Below, one piece after another: positions 1-8,536 of a stretch of 19,385 nt of DNA. Origin of the DNA: JAGNNV01 sp031392925 (GTDB lineage: Bacteria; Acidobacteriota; Vicinamibacteria; Fen-336; JAGNNV01). Both the position numbers and the translations under genes were made by a program. Within the stretch, counting starts at the first letter, position 1. The number at the start of each line of letters is the position of its first letter. The notes beneath the pieces were generated by a model. The model saw only the letters and a program-made list of their open reading frames with translations. It ran no database searches and was not told the origin of the DNA. The DNA is taken from contig JANMVV010000152.1 in NCBI GenBank assembly GCA_031392925.1, positions 1 through 19,385 on the forward strand. Direction: 5' to 3'.

Positions 1-557
1 AGCTGGGTTGCGACTTTCAGAGTCTCCTCGACGCCTCTTCCGCTCTTGGCGGATGCCTCGACGAAGGGAACCCCGCGAGTGTTGAGGACCTTGTTGAGAT
101 CGGCGAGCGGCGCCGCGTTGGGGAGATCGCGCTTGTTGTACTGAATGACCAGCGGGATGTTGTCGGGGTCGAGCTCGTTGGCGACCAGGTTTTCCCGGAG
201 GTTCTTCATCGCGTCCGAATTAGCTTCGATCATCGCGTCCTGCGAGTCGGCCACGAAGACCACGCAGTCGGCGCCCTTTAAAACCATGCGCCGGGTGGCG
301 TTGTAGAACACCTGGCCGGGGACGGTGTAGAGCTGGACGCGTGTCTTCATGCCGCGGATGGTGCCTAGTTCGATGGGCAGGAAGTCGAAGAACAGAGTGC
401 GGTCGGCTTCCGTCGCGAGCGAAAGCATCTTGCCCTTGTTCTTGATGGGCAGCTGCTCGTGGATCCACTGCAGGTTCGTGGTCTTCCCGCACAGGCCGGC
501 GCCGTAGTAGACGACCTTCGCGGTAAGTTCTTTTGTGGAGTAGTTGAAGAGAACCAT
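1..557 (-). CDS. mglA: MglA-type Ras-like small GTPase (3' end cut off by window)
   Basis: This is a Ras-superfamily GTPase of the bacterial MglA group, a switch that sets cell polarity and motility direction in Myxococcus. Translation from the ATG at 557-555 begins MVLFNYSTKELTAKVVYYGA and gives 185 residues before the window edge. The family is about 195 residues long, so roughly the last ten are missing. The P-loop GAGLCGKTTN lies at residues 19-28, the MglA-typical switch II region TVPGQVFYNATRR at about 78-90, and the NKRD base-recognition motif at about 141-144. The TVPGQ form, in place of the DxxG of Ras, is diagnostic of MglA. No clear Shine-Dalgarno precedes the start. The neighbour on the upstream side is a divergent cyclophilin, so the mglB-mglA order known from Myxococcus is absent on that side; a downstream partner cannot be seen. 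Family is certain; a motility role is inferred. Confidence 0.93.
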   Translation of the reverse strand, partial: MVLFNYSTKELTAKVVYYGAGLCGKTTNLQWIHEQLPIKNKGKMLSLATEADRTLFFDFLPIELGTIRGMKTRVQLYTVPGQVFYNATRRMVLKGADCVVFVADSQDAMIEANSDAMKNLRENLVANELDPDNIPLVIQYNKRDLPNAAPLADLNKVLNTRGVPFVEASAKSGRGVEETLKVATQ

Positions 558-665
558 CGTTAGTACCGACCAGACTTGGATTCTAAGCCTATGCGGAGAA
601 CCAAGGAGTCTTCGCTAGACTTTAGCCGCACCCACCCGATTTATCGAAGGAGACTCAGAAGATCC
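558..665. promoter_or_regulatory. Divergent intergenic region between mglA and cyclophilin gene
   Basis: This 108-bp region must carry the start signals for both divergent genes. On the minus strand a TAGAAT hexamer (plus-strand 580-585, five of six matches to TATAAT) sits about 23 bp before the mglA ATG and could be its -10 box. No good -35 lies 17 bp further out. On the plus strand a GAAGGAGA Shine-Dalgarno (646-653) precedes the ATG at 666. No convincing plus-strand promoter is visible. Confidence 0.35.
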
Positions 666-1409
666 ATGCTCATTTCATCCGCCCTTGCTCTTGCCGTTCT
701 TGCCGTCCAGACGACGTCGGCGCCCGCCGCACCCGCCGCCGCTCAGGTTCCCGCACCGGAGGGGAGGCCGACCCCCGACGGCGCTGTCATCGCCCTTGAA
801 ACCACGATGGGCACCATTCAGATTCAGCTCTACGGCGCCAAGTCCCCGCTGTCGAGCCGCAACGTCTTGAACTACGTCAAGAGCGGCTTCTACAACGGCA
901 CGATCTTCCATCGCGTCATCCCGGGCTTCATGGTCCAGGGTGGCGGCATGGACGCGAAGATGGCCGAGAAGCCCACGGGGGCGCCGGTCCGGAACGAGGC
1001 CAGGAACGGACTCTCGAACACGCGCGGGTCGGTAGCCATGGCCCGCACCAACGCCCCCCACAGCGCGACCTCTCAGTTCTTCGTCAACGTGCGGGACAAC
1101 ATCAAGCTCGACTTCGGCATCTCGCCCGATGGCTGGGGCTACACCGTGGTCGGAGAGGTGCTCTCGGGAATGGACGTCGTGGACGCCATCGTGAATGTGC
1201 CCACCACCCGTGTCGGACAGTACGAGAACGTGCCGGTCAAGCCGGTGGTGATCACCAGGGCGCGCGTGGTCTCGGAGCCGACGCCTGCCGTTCCCGCCGC
1301 CGTCACGAAGACCTTGGCCCCGGCCGCGCGGCCGGCCACGAGCGCTCCCAAGGCCCCGATGCCGGTCAGGGCGAAGCCGACGCCGACGCCGACTCCGAAG
1401 GGAGAGTGA
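666..1409 (+). CDS. Exported cyclophilin-type peptidyl-prolyl cis-trans isomerase
   Basis: This cyclophilin-family peptidyl-prolyl isomerase (EC 5.2.1.8) speeds proline isomerisation during folding, here probably outside the cytoplasm. The ATG at 666 is chosen over an in-frame TTG at 576 because it follows GAAGGAGA and starts a hydrophobic signal peptide (residues 1 to about 26, ending in an Ala/Pro-rich stretch). The cyclophilin fold spans about residues 40-203. It includes FHRVIPGFMVQGG with the catalytic Arg83, MARTNAPHSATSQFF (125-139) and GWGYTVVGEV. The closest type is the small bacterial periplasmic PpiA kind. After residue 203 there is a 45-residue Ala/Pro/Thr tail ending in PTPTPTPKGE, encoded partly by short GCCGAC-like repeats. 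Its stop is 6 bp from the stop of the convergent TonB receptor. No lipobox cysteine is present. Confidence 0.93.
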   Translation: MLISSALALAVLAVQTTSAPAAPAAAQVPAPEGRPTPDGAVIALETTMGTIQIQLYGAKSPLSSRNVLNYVKSGFYNGTIFHRVIPGFMVQGGGMDAKMAEKPTGAPVRNEARNGLSNTRGSVAMARTNAPHSATSQFFVNVRDNIKLDFGISPDGWGYTVVGEVLSGMDVVDAIVNVPTTRVGQYENVPVKPVVITRARVVSEPTPAVPAAVTKTLAPAARPATSAPKAPMPVRAKPTPTPTPKGE

Positions 1410-1415
1410 CTTCAG

Positions 1416-4400
1416 CTAGTTGAAGAAGAACTTGATGCCGAGCTGAATCTCGCGCGGTGCGCGGGTGCCTGTGAGTTTGCCGAAGTTGCCGGTGGACGCG
1501 GTGCAGTCCGTGGCGGTTGTGGCCACGCTGCAGACGTTCTGGATCGAACCCGGGTCCAGCTGGGTGTGATTGAGAGCGTTGATGAAGTCGGCGCGGAACT
1601 GGAGGCGGGTGTTCTTGCTCGGGTACCAGTTCTTCGATGCGGTGATGTCCCACTGATTCACGCCGGGGAGACGGAAGAGGGCGCGGCCGGTGGCGCCGAG
1701 AGAGCCGTCGGCGGGCGGCGCGAACGCGCCGGGGTTGAAGTAGTAGACGCCTCCCGGAGTGTTGGTGGGCAGGTTCGAGAACGGGTCCGAGATCTGGTTG
1801 ACCCGGATGCCTCGACGGCTGCCGTTGGTGGTGCCGTTCACCACGCGTGAAATCGGCGGTCCGGTCCAGAACTGGGTGATACCCGAGACCTGCCACCCGC
1901 CGAGGACCTGCTTGCCGAGTCCGCTCTTGGCGTCGCGGAAGAACGGCAGTTCGTAGACGTAGTTGACCGTGAACACGTGGGTGCGATCGGTGCGGGAGAT
2001 GGCGTATTCCGCGGCGAGGTTGGTGCGGTCCTGGGGAAGGTCCACAGCGTCGCGATCGTTGGTGGCGTCGGTCTTGGATTGGCTGAGGGTGTAGGCGACG
2101 CTCACCAGGCCCTTGCGCCCGGCATCATGACGGAAGTTCACGAGCAGCCCGTTGTAGCGGGCTTTCGCGGTGGTCTGACGGAAGTTGATCCCGGCGAAGC
2201 CGACGTAGGGCCGCGCGGTGTTGATGATGCCGTTCGTGGCCACCACGTCTTTGGGTAGGGGCGCGTTGATGTCGACGGGCTGGATGAGGTTGTCGCCCGC
2301 GGACCCGACGTAGCCGATGTCGATCACGCCTCTCGAGTAGAGCTTCTTCTGCACGCCCACGTTCCACTGCTTGGTTTTCGGGGTGATGAAGGGGTCGCTC
2401 GAGGCGATCAGCGCCACCGGCGCCACCGTGGTGGGGGTGATGCCGGCCCCGGGGTTCGACAACTGCGGGTTCTGCACGCTCGGGCTCTGCACGAAGGGCG
2501 GGTTCACGAACGCGTTCTGCAGAAAGATGCCGACGAGGGCCTGGTCGTAGTAGATGCCGAAACCGGCGCGCAACACCGTGGACCCATTGCCGCCCTTGTC
2601 CCACGAGAAGCCCACCCGGGGCATGATGTTGTTCTTGTCGGTCGCGTAGATCCCGCGGCCGTTCGCCGAGTTCTGGCCCGCGACCACGATACCGTTGTTG
2701 AAATTGCCCGAGCCGACCAGCAGGGTGGTGGCGGCCGCGCTCGAGAACAGCGGGGCTTGAGCCCGATTGTAGAGAGCCGGGCTGAAGTTCGTGAGCACGT
2801 CGTTCGCGTCCGTCACCGGGGGCTGAAGCGAGTAGCGGAGGCCGAGGTCGATGGTGAGGTTCGGCTTCACCCTCCAGGAGTCCTGCACGTAGAACTCGTA
2901 GCGCGCGAAGCGGAACTTCGACGCCACCTCGACGGTGGGTTCCGAGTAGGAGCAGGTCGAGCCGCACGCGCCGTCGCGGTTCCCGGTCAGGAAGTTCTGG
3001 AACGCGGTGCGTCCCCCGGCGGCGCCGAAGGTGAAGCTGCCCTGGGTGCCGCTGCCGGAGAGCTCGTTCTTGACCTCCCAGGCGAAGAGGAGCCCGCCCT
3101 TGAACTGATGGTTGCCGCGCTGGTAGGACAGGCTGTCTCCCACCGTGTAGTTCTTGTACGTGTTGTGGAAGAGCTGAGGCGCGCCGATGCTGGACAGCCC
3201 CGAGATGGCCACGGTGGGGATCAGGCCCTCGCGATTCTCGGGATAGAGCTCGGGGATGGTGAGGCCATAGGCGCTGCGGGTGTTCTTGACGTTGCTGCCA
3301 TAGGTGGAATCGATGGCGTTGCCCGAGAACTGGAAAGAGAACTCGTTCAGCATCCTCGGGCTGATGGTGGTGGTGAGCTGAGCCACTCCGACCTTTCCTG
3401 GAACGTCGGTCAGGGTGGTGGCCACGTCCGGGATCGCGGTGCCGAAGAAGAGGCCGCCGGGCTCGGTGGTCGCGGAGAGGTCATAGGTGTAGCGGCCCAT
3501 CAGGCGCCACTTCGGGTTCAGGTAGTAGTCGACGCGCCCGACGTACTGGGTGGTGTTCTGCTTGTTGGGAGCTACGGACTGGAAGAGGTTCGTTCCGGTG
3601 TTTGGCGCCGGCCACGCGGAGAGAAGCTTCACCGCGTTCGCGTCGCGCAATGCGGGGGCGACATAGTTCGGGTTGTTCGGGTCGGAGAGCCAGGCCGGGT
3701 CGATGGTGGTCGCGGAAAGCGAGGTCGGCGCCCGTTCGATCTTGCGCCTCTCATACGAGGCGAAGAAGAACAGCCTGTCCTTCATCACCGGACCGCCGAG
3801 GGTGGCGCCGAAATTGTGATAGTCGAGCTTGGCTGGCGTGCCGGAGATGGCGGGGGTCGAGCTCTGCTTGCGGAAGAAGGAATTCGCGTTGAGACCGTCG
3901 TTCCGATAGAACTCGTAAGCGGAGCCGCGGAAGGCGTTGCTTCCCGACTTGGTCACTACGTTGATGATGCCGCCGCCGCTGCGCGGCCATTCGGCCGCGT
4001 AGCTCGAGGTAATGATCTTGAACTCTTCGATGGACTCGAGGGTCGGGACGCTGAGGAGCGTGACGTTCGAACCAACATCCACGTTGCTGGCGCCGTCCAC
4101 GAACCAGTTGATGGCGTTGCGCCTCGCTCCGCCAATGGAGAGGCTAACCACGTTGGTCAGTCCGATGCCGACCTCGTCGGAGAGCGAGCTGCTCACGCCC
4201 GGCACGAGGGTGGCGAGCTGGACGAAGTTGCGGTTGTTGAGAGGCAGTTCCTGGACCTGGGTTGCGCCCATCAGGTTCTGGACCGAAGGAGAGCGCTGAA
4301 TGAGTTGCGCCGAGGCGGTCACCTCGACCGACTCCGTGACGCCCTGCACTCCGAGGGAGGCGCCCACTTCGAGCCGGTCGTTCACGTGCAGGTTGATGTT

Positions 4401-4679
4401 CTTCGCGACGTGGGTCTTGAACCCGGACATGGTGAAGGTGATCTCGTACTCGCCGTTGATCAGGTAGGGGAGGGTGTACCGTCCGGTGTTGGACGTGACC
4501 GCCTCGGTGGTGACGCCCTTGCCGACGTTCCGGGCCACCACGGTGACCCCGGGGAGAACGGCCCCCGACTGGTCGGTGACGGTTCCCGCGATGGTGGCCG
4601 TGATTTCCTGGGCTCGGGCGGCCGTGGCGATCGCCAGGGCCATACATCCAATTGAAAGCGCGCGAAGGTATCGACGCAT
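1416..4679 (-). CDS. Oar-like TonB-dependent outer-membrane receptor with carboxypeptidase-regulatory N-terminus
   Basis: This is a large outer-membrane beta-barrel of the Oar/TonB-dependent receptor family common in Acidobacteriota and Myxococcota. The ATG at 4679 has an AAGGAGG Shine-Dalgarno four bases upstream. A signal peptide (1-23, ending ATAARA, then Q) is followed by a CarboxypepD_reg beta-sandwich at about 25-110 (TATIAGTVTDQSGAVLPGV). The plug region at about 125-250 contains QELPLNNRNF, WFVDGASN and GGGIINVVTKSGSN. The rest, about 800 residues, is barrel, ending in EIQLGIKFFFN. Two cysteine pairs in predicted loops (ACGSTC, and VCS/DCT near the C-terminus) could form disulfides. 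I see no clear TonB box. The substrate cannot be told; this family is usually linked to import of carbohydrate or peptide polymers. It lies 94 bp downstream of the GldA/F/G-like operon but has its own promoter candidate. Confidence 0.93.
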   Translation of the reverse strand: MRRYLRALSIGCMALAIATAARAQEITATIAGTVTDQSGAVLPGVTVVARNVGKGVTTEAVTSNTGRYTLPYLINGEYEITFTMSGFKTHVAKNINLHVNDRLEVGASLGVQGVTESVEVTASAQLIQRSPSVQNLMGATQVQELPLNNRNFVQLATLVPGVSSSLSDEVGIGLTNVVSLSIGGARRNAINWFVDGASNVDVGSNVTLLSVPTLESIEEFKIITSSYAAEWPRSGGGIINVVTKSGSNAFRGSAYEFYRNDGLNANSFFRKQSSTPAISGTPAKLDYHNFGATLGGPVMKDRLFFFASYERRKIERAPTSLSATTIDPAWLSDPNNPNYVAPALRDANAVKLLSAWPAPNTGTNLFQSVAPNKQNTTQYVGRVDYYLNPKWRLMGRYTYDLSATTEPGGLFFGTAIPDVATTLTDVPGKVGVAQLTTTISPRMLNEFSFQFSGNAIDSTYGSNVKNTRSAYGLTIPELYPENREGLIPTVAISGLSSIGAPQLFHNTYKNYTVGDSLSYQRGNHQFKGGLLFAWEVKNELSGSGTQGSFTFGAAGGRTAFQNFLTGNRDGACGSTCSYSEPTVEVASKFRFARYEFYVQDSWRVKPNLTIDLGLRYSLQPPVTDANDVLTNFSPALYNRAQAPLFSSAAATTLLVGSGNFNNGIVVAGQNSANGRGIYATDKNNIMPRVGFSWDKGGNGSTVLRAGFGIYYDQALVGIFLQNAFVNPPFVQSPSVQNPQLSNPGAGITPTTVAPVALIASSDPFITPKTKQWNVGVQKKLYSRGVIDIGYVGSAGDNLIQPVDINAPLPKDVVATNGIINTARPYVGFAGINFRQTTAKARYNGLLVNFRHDAGRKGLVSVAYTLSQSKTDATNDRDAVDLPQDRTNLAAEYAISRTDRTHVFTVNYVYELPFFRDAKSGLGKQVLGGWQVSGITQFWTGPPISRVVNGTTNGSRRGIRVNQISDPFSNLPTNTPGGVYYFNPGAFAPPADGSLGATGRALFRLPGVNQWDITASKNWYPSKNTRLQFRADFINALNHTQLDPGSIQNVCSVATTATDCTASTGNFGKLTGTRAPREIQLGIKFFFN

Positions 4680-4731
4680 GGTGCCTCCTTAAGGCATGGG
4701 AGCACGAAGAGGACCCTCGACTCTCAAGGGG

Positions 4732-4761
4732 ATCTTAAGTCCGGCTCAGTCAGCCGGTCAA
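4732..4761 (-). promoter_or_regulatory. Probable sigma70-like promoter of the TonB receptor, with palindromic spacer
   Basis: Read on the minus strand, TTGACC (plus 4756-4761, five of six matches to TTGACA) and TAAGAT (plus 4732-4737, four of six to TATAAT) are 18 bp apart. Transcription would begin near 4725, giving a leader of about 45 nt with the AAGGAGG ribosome site. An inverted repeat, CCGGCT-CAGTC-AGCCGG (4741-4757), fills the spacer and touches the -35 box. It could be a repressor operator. As RNA it could also be a weak hairpin after the DUF4340 stop, but no U-run follows. Confidence 0.5.
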
Positions 4762-4773
4762 TAATCGGAAGGA

Positions 4774-6165
4774 TTAGGAGCCGAGCGCGGAGAAGGCCTT
4801 GATCAGGCCCTCCGTCTTGGCTTTGTCGAGCTTGAGCACGGCGGTGTCATCGCGTCGGCGCGCGAAGGCCTGCTCACCCTTCACCGAAAGCTCGAACCAG
4901 TCTTCCTTCTTGCCGCCATCGAAACGCAGAGTCACGCGCAGGGTGGGGGCGTCGAGGCCGTAGGTCTTAAGGGGCTTGGGCGCGTCGATGAACTCGGAGA
5001 CCTCCGCGCCGCCGATCGCGATCATGGCCGAGGATGCGGCCTCCTCCGGAGCGTCCTTCGTCGGAGCGGTCGCCTTCCAGGCCACCTGATCGATGCCGTC
5101 CTTGCCCTTGGTCGTGGTCTTGGTGAACGTCTTCGTGGTCCCCCCCGCGGTCACGTCGAGGCTCGTCACCTCGTAGGTCGCGACGTCGAGGAGCCTTCCG
5201 GCCCGCAGGTTCTTGAGGCCCTTGTCGAGATCGTCGACCACCGCGGTCGGGATGACCGCCACCAGCTTCGAAGAAGCGTCGCGGGCGTAGTACTTGCCGG
5301 CGTCGGTCTTCTTTCCGACTTCGAGGGCCAGGGTTTTGTCGCCGTCGAGACCCAGCACCACGCGCCTCGCGAGCGCACCGAGGCCGTACTTCGCCAGGTC
5401 CGCAGGTTTCGCGTCCTCGGTGACGATGCTCTCCATGCGAAGGTTCTCGATCAGTCCGAGCAGGCTGTCCGCCGACCATCGGGCCGCGCGGGTCGCCAGA
5501 GGCGAAGCGACCTTCCAATCATCTTCGCCCTCGGCTCCCCGGGCCAGGCGATAGGCGGACTTGTTCTTCTCGAAGACCTCGAACGAACGGATCGCGTCCT
5601 TCTTGACCTTCATCACCGCGCGATCCCGCAGATCGAAGGCCGATTTCGACAGCGTGTTCTCGAGGGTGCTCGACACCGTGAACAAGCGGGGCTTGCCGGG
5701 CACGCGGGCGAAGACCCCGGAGCCCGCGGGCACGCTGTCGCCGAGGTCGAACTCGAAGGGCTTGGGGGCGCCTTCGGCCACCATTGACACCGACACTTTC
5801 GGTTCGGTGAGGCCGAAGGGTCCGAGGTCGGTCGCGTTCTCGTTGAGCACTTCCTCGGTTTCCAGGTTCTGGAGGGCGTCGAGGAGCGTTCCGATTTCGC
5901 CCGCATCCGCCGCGACTTCCTGAGGCGACACCAGCGACCAGACGTCGGCGTTCTTCTCCGCGTGCACGATCTCGCCGCCGCGCTTCTTGAGGGTGAGCGA
6001 CTTCACCTTCAGCTTGTCGAGACCGGTGAAGACCTTCTCCCGCCTGGTCAGACCGGATCCGGATTCCTCGCGCTTCGGATTCTTCTTCGATTCGACGAAG
6101 TAGATGTACCCGAAAAGCCCCGCGGTCACGATCACCGCCGCGGCGGTGCGTCCGAACGAATTCAT
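4774..6165 (-). CDS. DUF4340 domain protein, membrane-anchored, of the GldA/F/G-like ABC operon
   Basis: This 463-residue protein has one N-terminal membrane segment (about 6-24, TAAAVIVTAGLFGYIYFVE), a short basic stretch, and a large extracytoplasmic region rich in beta-strand and Lys. DUF4340 proteins of this length and layout commonly follow GldG-type genes. Phrases such as GLTEPKVSVSM, FDLGDSVPAGSGVFARVPGK and YGLDAPTLRVTLRFDGG are repeat-like and typical of this family. The ATG at 6165 is chosen because it overlaps the stop of the upstream gldG-like gene as ATGA, so the two are probably translationally coupled. An upstream in-frame extension reads antisense-like proline/arginine sequence and was discarded. 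The biochemical role is unknown. It is probably an accessory subunit of the exporter, facing the periplasm. Confidence 0.85.
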   Translation of the reverse strand: MNSFGRTAAAVIVTAGLFGYIYFVESKKNPKREESGSGLTRREKVFTGLDKLKVKSLTLKKRGGEIVHAEKNADVWSLVSPQEVAADAGEIGTLLDALQNLETEEVLNENATDLGPFGLTEPKVSVSMVAEGAPKPFEFDLGDSVPAGSGVFARVPGKPRLFTVSSTLENTLSKSAFDLRDRAVMKVKKDAIRSFEVFEKNKSAYRLARGAEGEDDWKVASPLATRAARWSADSLLGLIENLRMESIVTEDAKPADLAKYGLGALARRVVLGLDGDKTLALEVGKKTDAGKYYARDASSKLVAVIPTAVVDDLDKGLKNLRAGRLLDVATYEVTSLDVTAGGTTKTFTKTTTKGKDGIDQVAWKATAPTKDAPEEAASSAMIAIGGAEVSEFIDAPKPLKTYGLDAPTLRVTLRFDGGKKEDWFELSVKGEQAFARRRDDTAVLKLDKAKTEGLIKAFSALGS

Positions 6166-7745
6166 GAGCGTCGCCGCCACCAGTTCGTGACGCCCCAGAT
6201 GATGAAGAAGCCGGGGAGCAGGAGCAGGGAGAAGATCATCACGTTGCGCTGCTCGCCCATGGTGAGGTCGAGCCGGTGCACCTGGGGATCCTTCGGCCGG
6301 ATGGATATGAGATCCGAATCCTGGGCGAGCCACGCGACCATGTTCATGAACAGGTCCTGATTCGCCTGGAAGGTGAGCAGGGCGTTGCTGCCGAAGTTCG
6401 AGTCGCCCACCGCGACGATCCGGCCCTCTTTCTTCGAAGCGTCGGGGACGGGAGCGGGCGTCGCCTCGGGGGATTCGGCGGCGGGAGCCTTCGGGCGCAC
6501 GGTGATCGCGACGGCCAGATTGAGAGGACCACGCTTGTCCTTTTCCTCCGAGAACTCCACCGGATCCTTGAGCGAAGTATCCGACTCGCCCCAGGAGCGG
6601 GCCGACGTCTTCGCCAGTTCCTGGACCATCACACCCTCGGGCGCCGGGGTTAAAGGCGTCATCGAGCGCGCCATGTCGTAAGCACTCATCGTTCCCTTGA
6701 GGTCTTTGTTGATCTCATGGAACGGGTAGTCGGTGACGATCGGCATGAAGGGGCCGGTGCCGAAGAGCTGCCCGACTCCGGAGGCGTCCACCACCACGTC
6801 GGCGCCCGGCTTGACTCCGAACTCGGTGAAGATGCTCTCGTAGTTGGGCGAGGGCGTCTTCTCGATGGGGTCGGCCATGAGCATGGCCTTGCCCCCCGCG
6901 CGCACGAAGGTCTTGATGTAGCCGGCGGCTTCGGGCAGCAGGTCCTTCGCGGGCCCCGGCACCACGAGCACGGTGCAGGTCTCGGGGACCTTCTGTTCCT
7001 GAAGAAGGACGACCTTCTTGATCTCGTACTGACTCTTGGAGACCGCGCTCTTGACCCCCGAGTAGCCGTGTTCGGACGGGTCGTCGAGGTCGCGCTCGCC
7101 CTCGCCCGACGCGAAGCAGACCGTCTTCTTCACGTTGCGCGTGAGCTTGAGGATGGCGTTCGTGATGTCCTGCTCGCCGTCCGAGAGGATCTTCTCGCGC
7201 CGGTCTCCCATGGCCACCACGATGGTCGGAAGCTGGGCCACGTCGAGGGTGCGGGCTTTCCCCGGCTCCTTCATCGGATCGACGTACTCAACCTTGACCT
7301 TCGTGGAGGCGGCTTCGTACTCGCGCAGCACGTCTTTCGCGGTCGCGGTGGTGCCGGCGTTCCGCTGCACGTAGGTGAGGATCACGTCGCCCTGCAGGCC
7401 CGCGAGGATCTTGCGGGTCTGCTCGGAGAGGGAGAAGCGCTGCTCCTTCGAAACGTCGAGGCGCTTCGGGTAGCGGTTCGCCATCCAGTTGATGCCGCCC
7501 AGGATGGCGGCCACGAGGCCGACGAAGACCACCGTGTTCGATCCGTATTTCATACGCCGGGCGCCCGCGGCCTTCATGAGGTCGGGGATGCGGGCCAGGA
7601 GGCCGATCACGATGAGGGCGAGGCCGCCCCAGGTCAGCCATTCCGCCTTGATATTCGGGGGAAGGGAACGTCCGGTGCGCTCGAACCACGTGTTCACGAA
7701 GAGCGTGACGAAGCCGAGGAGAGAGAGGAAGTCGGTCGGTTTCAT
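6162..7745 (-). CDS. gldG: GldG-like ABC transporter auxiliary protein (ABC_transp_aux)
   Basis: This is a 527-residue GldG-type protein, a permease-associated subunit of ABC-2 exporters of the GldA/F/G kind. The start ATG at 7745 follows a GGAGGGAG ribosome site (7754-7761) that overlaps the end of the permease gene. Three N-terminal hydrophobic segments (about 6-20, 38-52, 71-88) are followed by a large extracytoplasmic domain with the family's early motif KRLDVSKEQRFSLSEQTRKIL (split here at about 94-114). It also carries GEGERDLDD and the later region VLVVPGPAKDLLPEAAGYI. A final membrane segment is at about 502-523, ending WWRRRS. A Pro/Ala-rich stretch (about 425-445) interrupts the periplasmic domain. 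In Bacteroidota the name comes from gliding, but homologues occur in many non-gliding bacteria. The symbol reflects family, not proven function. Confidence 0.87.
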   Translation of the reverse strand: MKPTDFLSLLGFVTLFVNTWFERTGRSLPPNIKAEWLTWGGLALIVIGLLARIPDLMKAAGARRMKYGSNTVVFVGLVAAILGGINWMANRYPKRLDVSKEQRFSLSEQTRKILAGLQGDVILTYVQRNAGTTATAKDVLREYEAASTKVKVEYVDPMKEPGKARTLDVAQLPTIVVAMGDRREKILSDGEQDITNAILKLTRNVKKTVCFASGEGERDLDDPSEHGYSGVKSAVSKSQYEIKKVVLLQEQKVPETCTVLVVPGPAKDLLPEAAGYIKTFVRAGGKAMLMADPIEKTPSPNYESIFTEFGVKPGADVVVDASGVGQLFGTGPFMPIVTDYPFHEINKDLKGTMSAYDMARSMTPLTPAPEGVMVQELAKTSARSWGESDTSLKDPVEFSEEKDKRGPLNLAVAITVRPKAPAAESPEATPAPVPDASKKEGRIVAVGDSNFGSNALLTFQANQDLFMNMVAWLAQDSDLISIRPKDPQVHRLDLTMGEQRNVMIFSLLLLPGFFIIWGVTNWWRRRS

Positions 7746-7750
7746 CTTGA

Positions 7751-8536
7751 CTACTCCCTCCACCGACGGCTCTCGACGGACTGCTGGGTCAGAAACAGAC
7801 CGAAGCCGATGAAGGAGAGATAGAAGATGACGTCCTTCGAGTCGATGACCCCCTTCACCATGTCCTCCATGTGGCCGGTGACGCCCAGATAGGCGAGGGC
7901 TTTGACGGGGTCGGACGACATCGGATTGTCGAGCCAGGACAGGGTCCAGATGCCCAGGAACAGGCAGAAGGAAAGGATGCCGGCCACGATCTGGTTCTTG
8001 GTGAGGGTGGAGAGGAAGGCGCCAAGGGCGATGAAGCAGGAGCCCATCAGGAGCAAGGCGAGCGCCCCGGTGAGCACCGGCTTCCACTCGGGCTTCGGTT
8101 CCGCGTAGAGGAAGACCACGACGAAATTGAGCAGCGAGGTCGCGATCATCAGGGCGAAAACACTCGCCGCCCCGAAGAACTTGCCGAGGACGATCTGCCA
8201 GTCCGTGATGGCCGAGGTCGCGAGAAGCTCCCAGGTGCCCTGTCGCTGCTCCTCGGCGAAGAGGCGCATGGTCAGCATGGGGGTGACGAAGAGGACGACC
8301 ACCGCCATGTTCATCAGGGTGGGCCGGAAGATCCACTCGTTGATGTTGGGCTTGGGCGGCCCGCCCATCCCCCCGCCTGGATTCATCGAGGCCTCGATGA
8401 AGTAGTTGAGGGCGAAGAGGAAAAACACCGAGAAGAGGGCGTTCCAGGTGAAGAGCGCCGCGTACGCGATCGGCGATCCGAAGTAGTGCTGCCACTCCTT
8501 GCGGACGATCGCGCCGATGTTGGTGAACGTCGACAT
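7751..8536 (-). CDS. ABC-2 type permease (GldF-like)
   Basis: This integral membrane subunit of 261 residues has about six hydrophobic segments. It begins with the ABC-2 signature layout: a short cytoplasmic helix (IGAIVRKEWQHYFGSPIAY) leading into the first membrane span. The loop after span 1 is Gly/Pro-rich (MNPGGGMGGPPKPNI), followed by a helix RLFAEEQRQGTWELL that typically contacts the ATPase. The ATG at 8536 shares its A with the TGA of the upstream ATPase gene; AAGGAGT lies about 7 bp before it. A TTG one codon earlier is possible but poorly spaced. It pairs with the neighbouring ATPase and GldG-like subunit. The transported substrate is unknown. Confidence 0.88.
   Translation of the reverse strand: MSTFTNIGAIVRKEWQHYFGSPIAYAALFTWNALFSVFFLFALNYFIEASMNPGGGMGGPPKPNINEWIFRPTLMNMAVVVLFVTPMLTMRLFAEEQRQGTWELLATSAITDWQIVLGKFFGAASVFALMIATSLLNFVVVFLYAEPKPEWKPVLTGALALLLMGSCFIALGAFLSTLTKNQIVAGILSFCLFLGIWTLSWLDNPMSSDPVKALAYLGVTGHMEDMVKGVIDSKDVIFYLSFIGFGLFLTQQSVESRRWRE

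Noticed and set aside
576..665. N-terminal 30-residue extension of the cyclophilin from TTG
   Set aside because: It places a charged Arg-rich stretch before the signal peptide and ignores the GAAGGAGA site before the ATG at 666.
2757..4655. 632-codon open frame antisense to the TonB receptor
   Set aside because: It is a mirror of the receptor's codon bias in GC-rich DNA. The product is Arg/Gly/Val-rich with no domain motif, while the opposite strand has a full receptor with signal peptide and ribosome site.
7746..8495. Long N-terminal extension of the GldG-like protein
   Set aside because: These 250 codons are out-of-frame overlap with the permease gene (His/Arg/Pro-rich). The ATG at 7745 has a good ribosome site.
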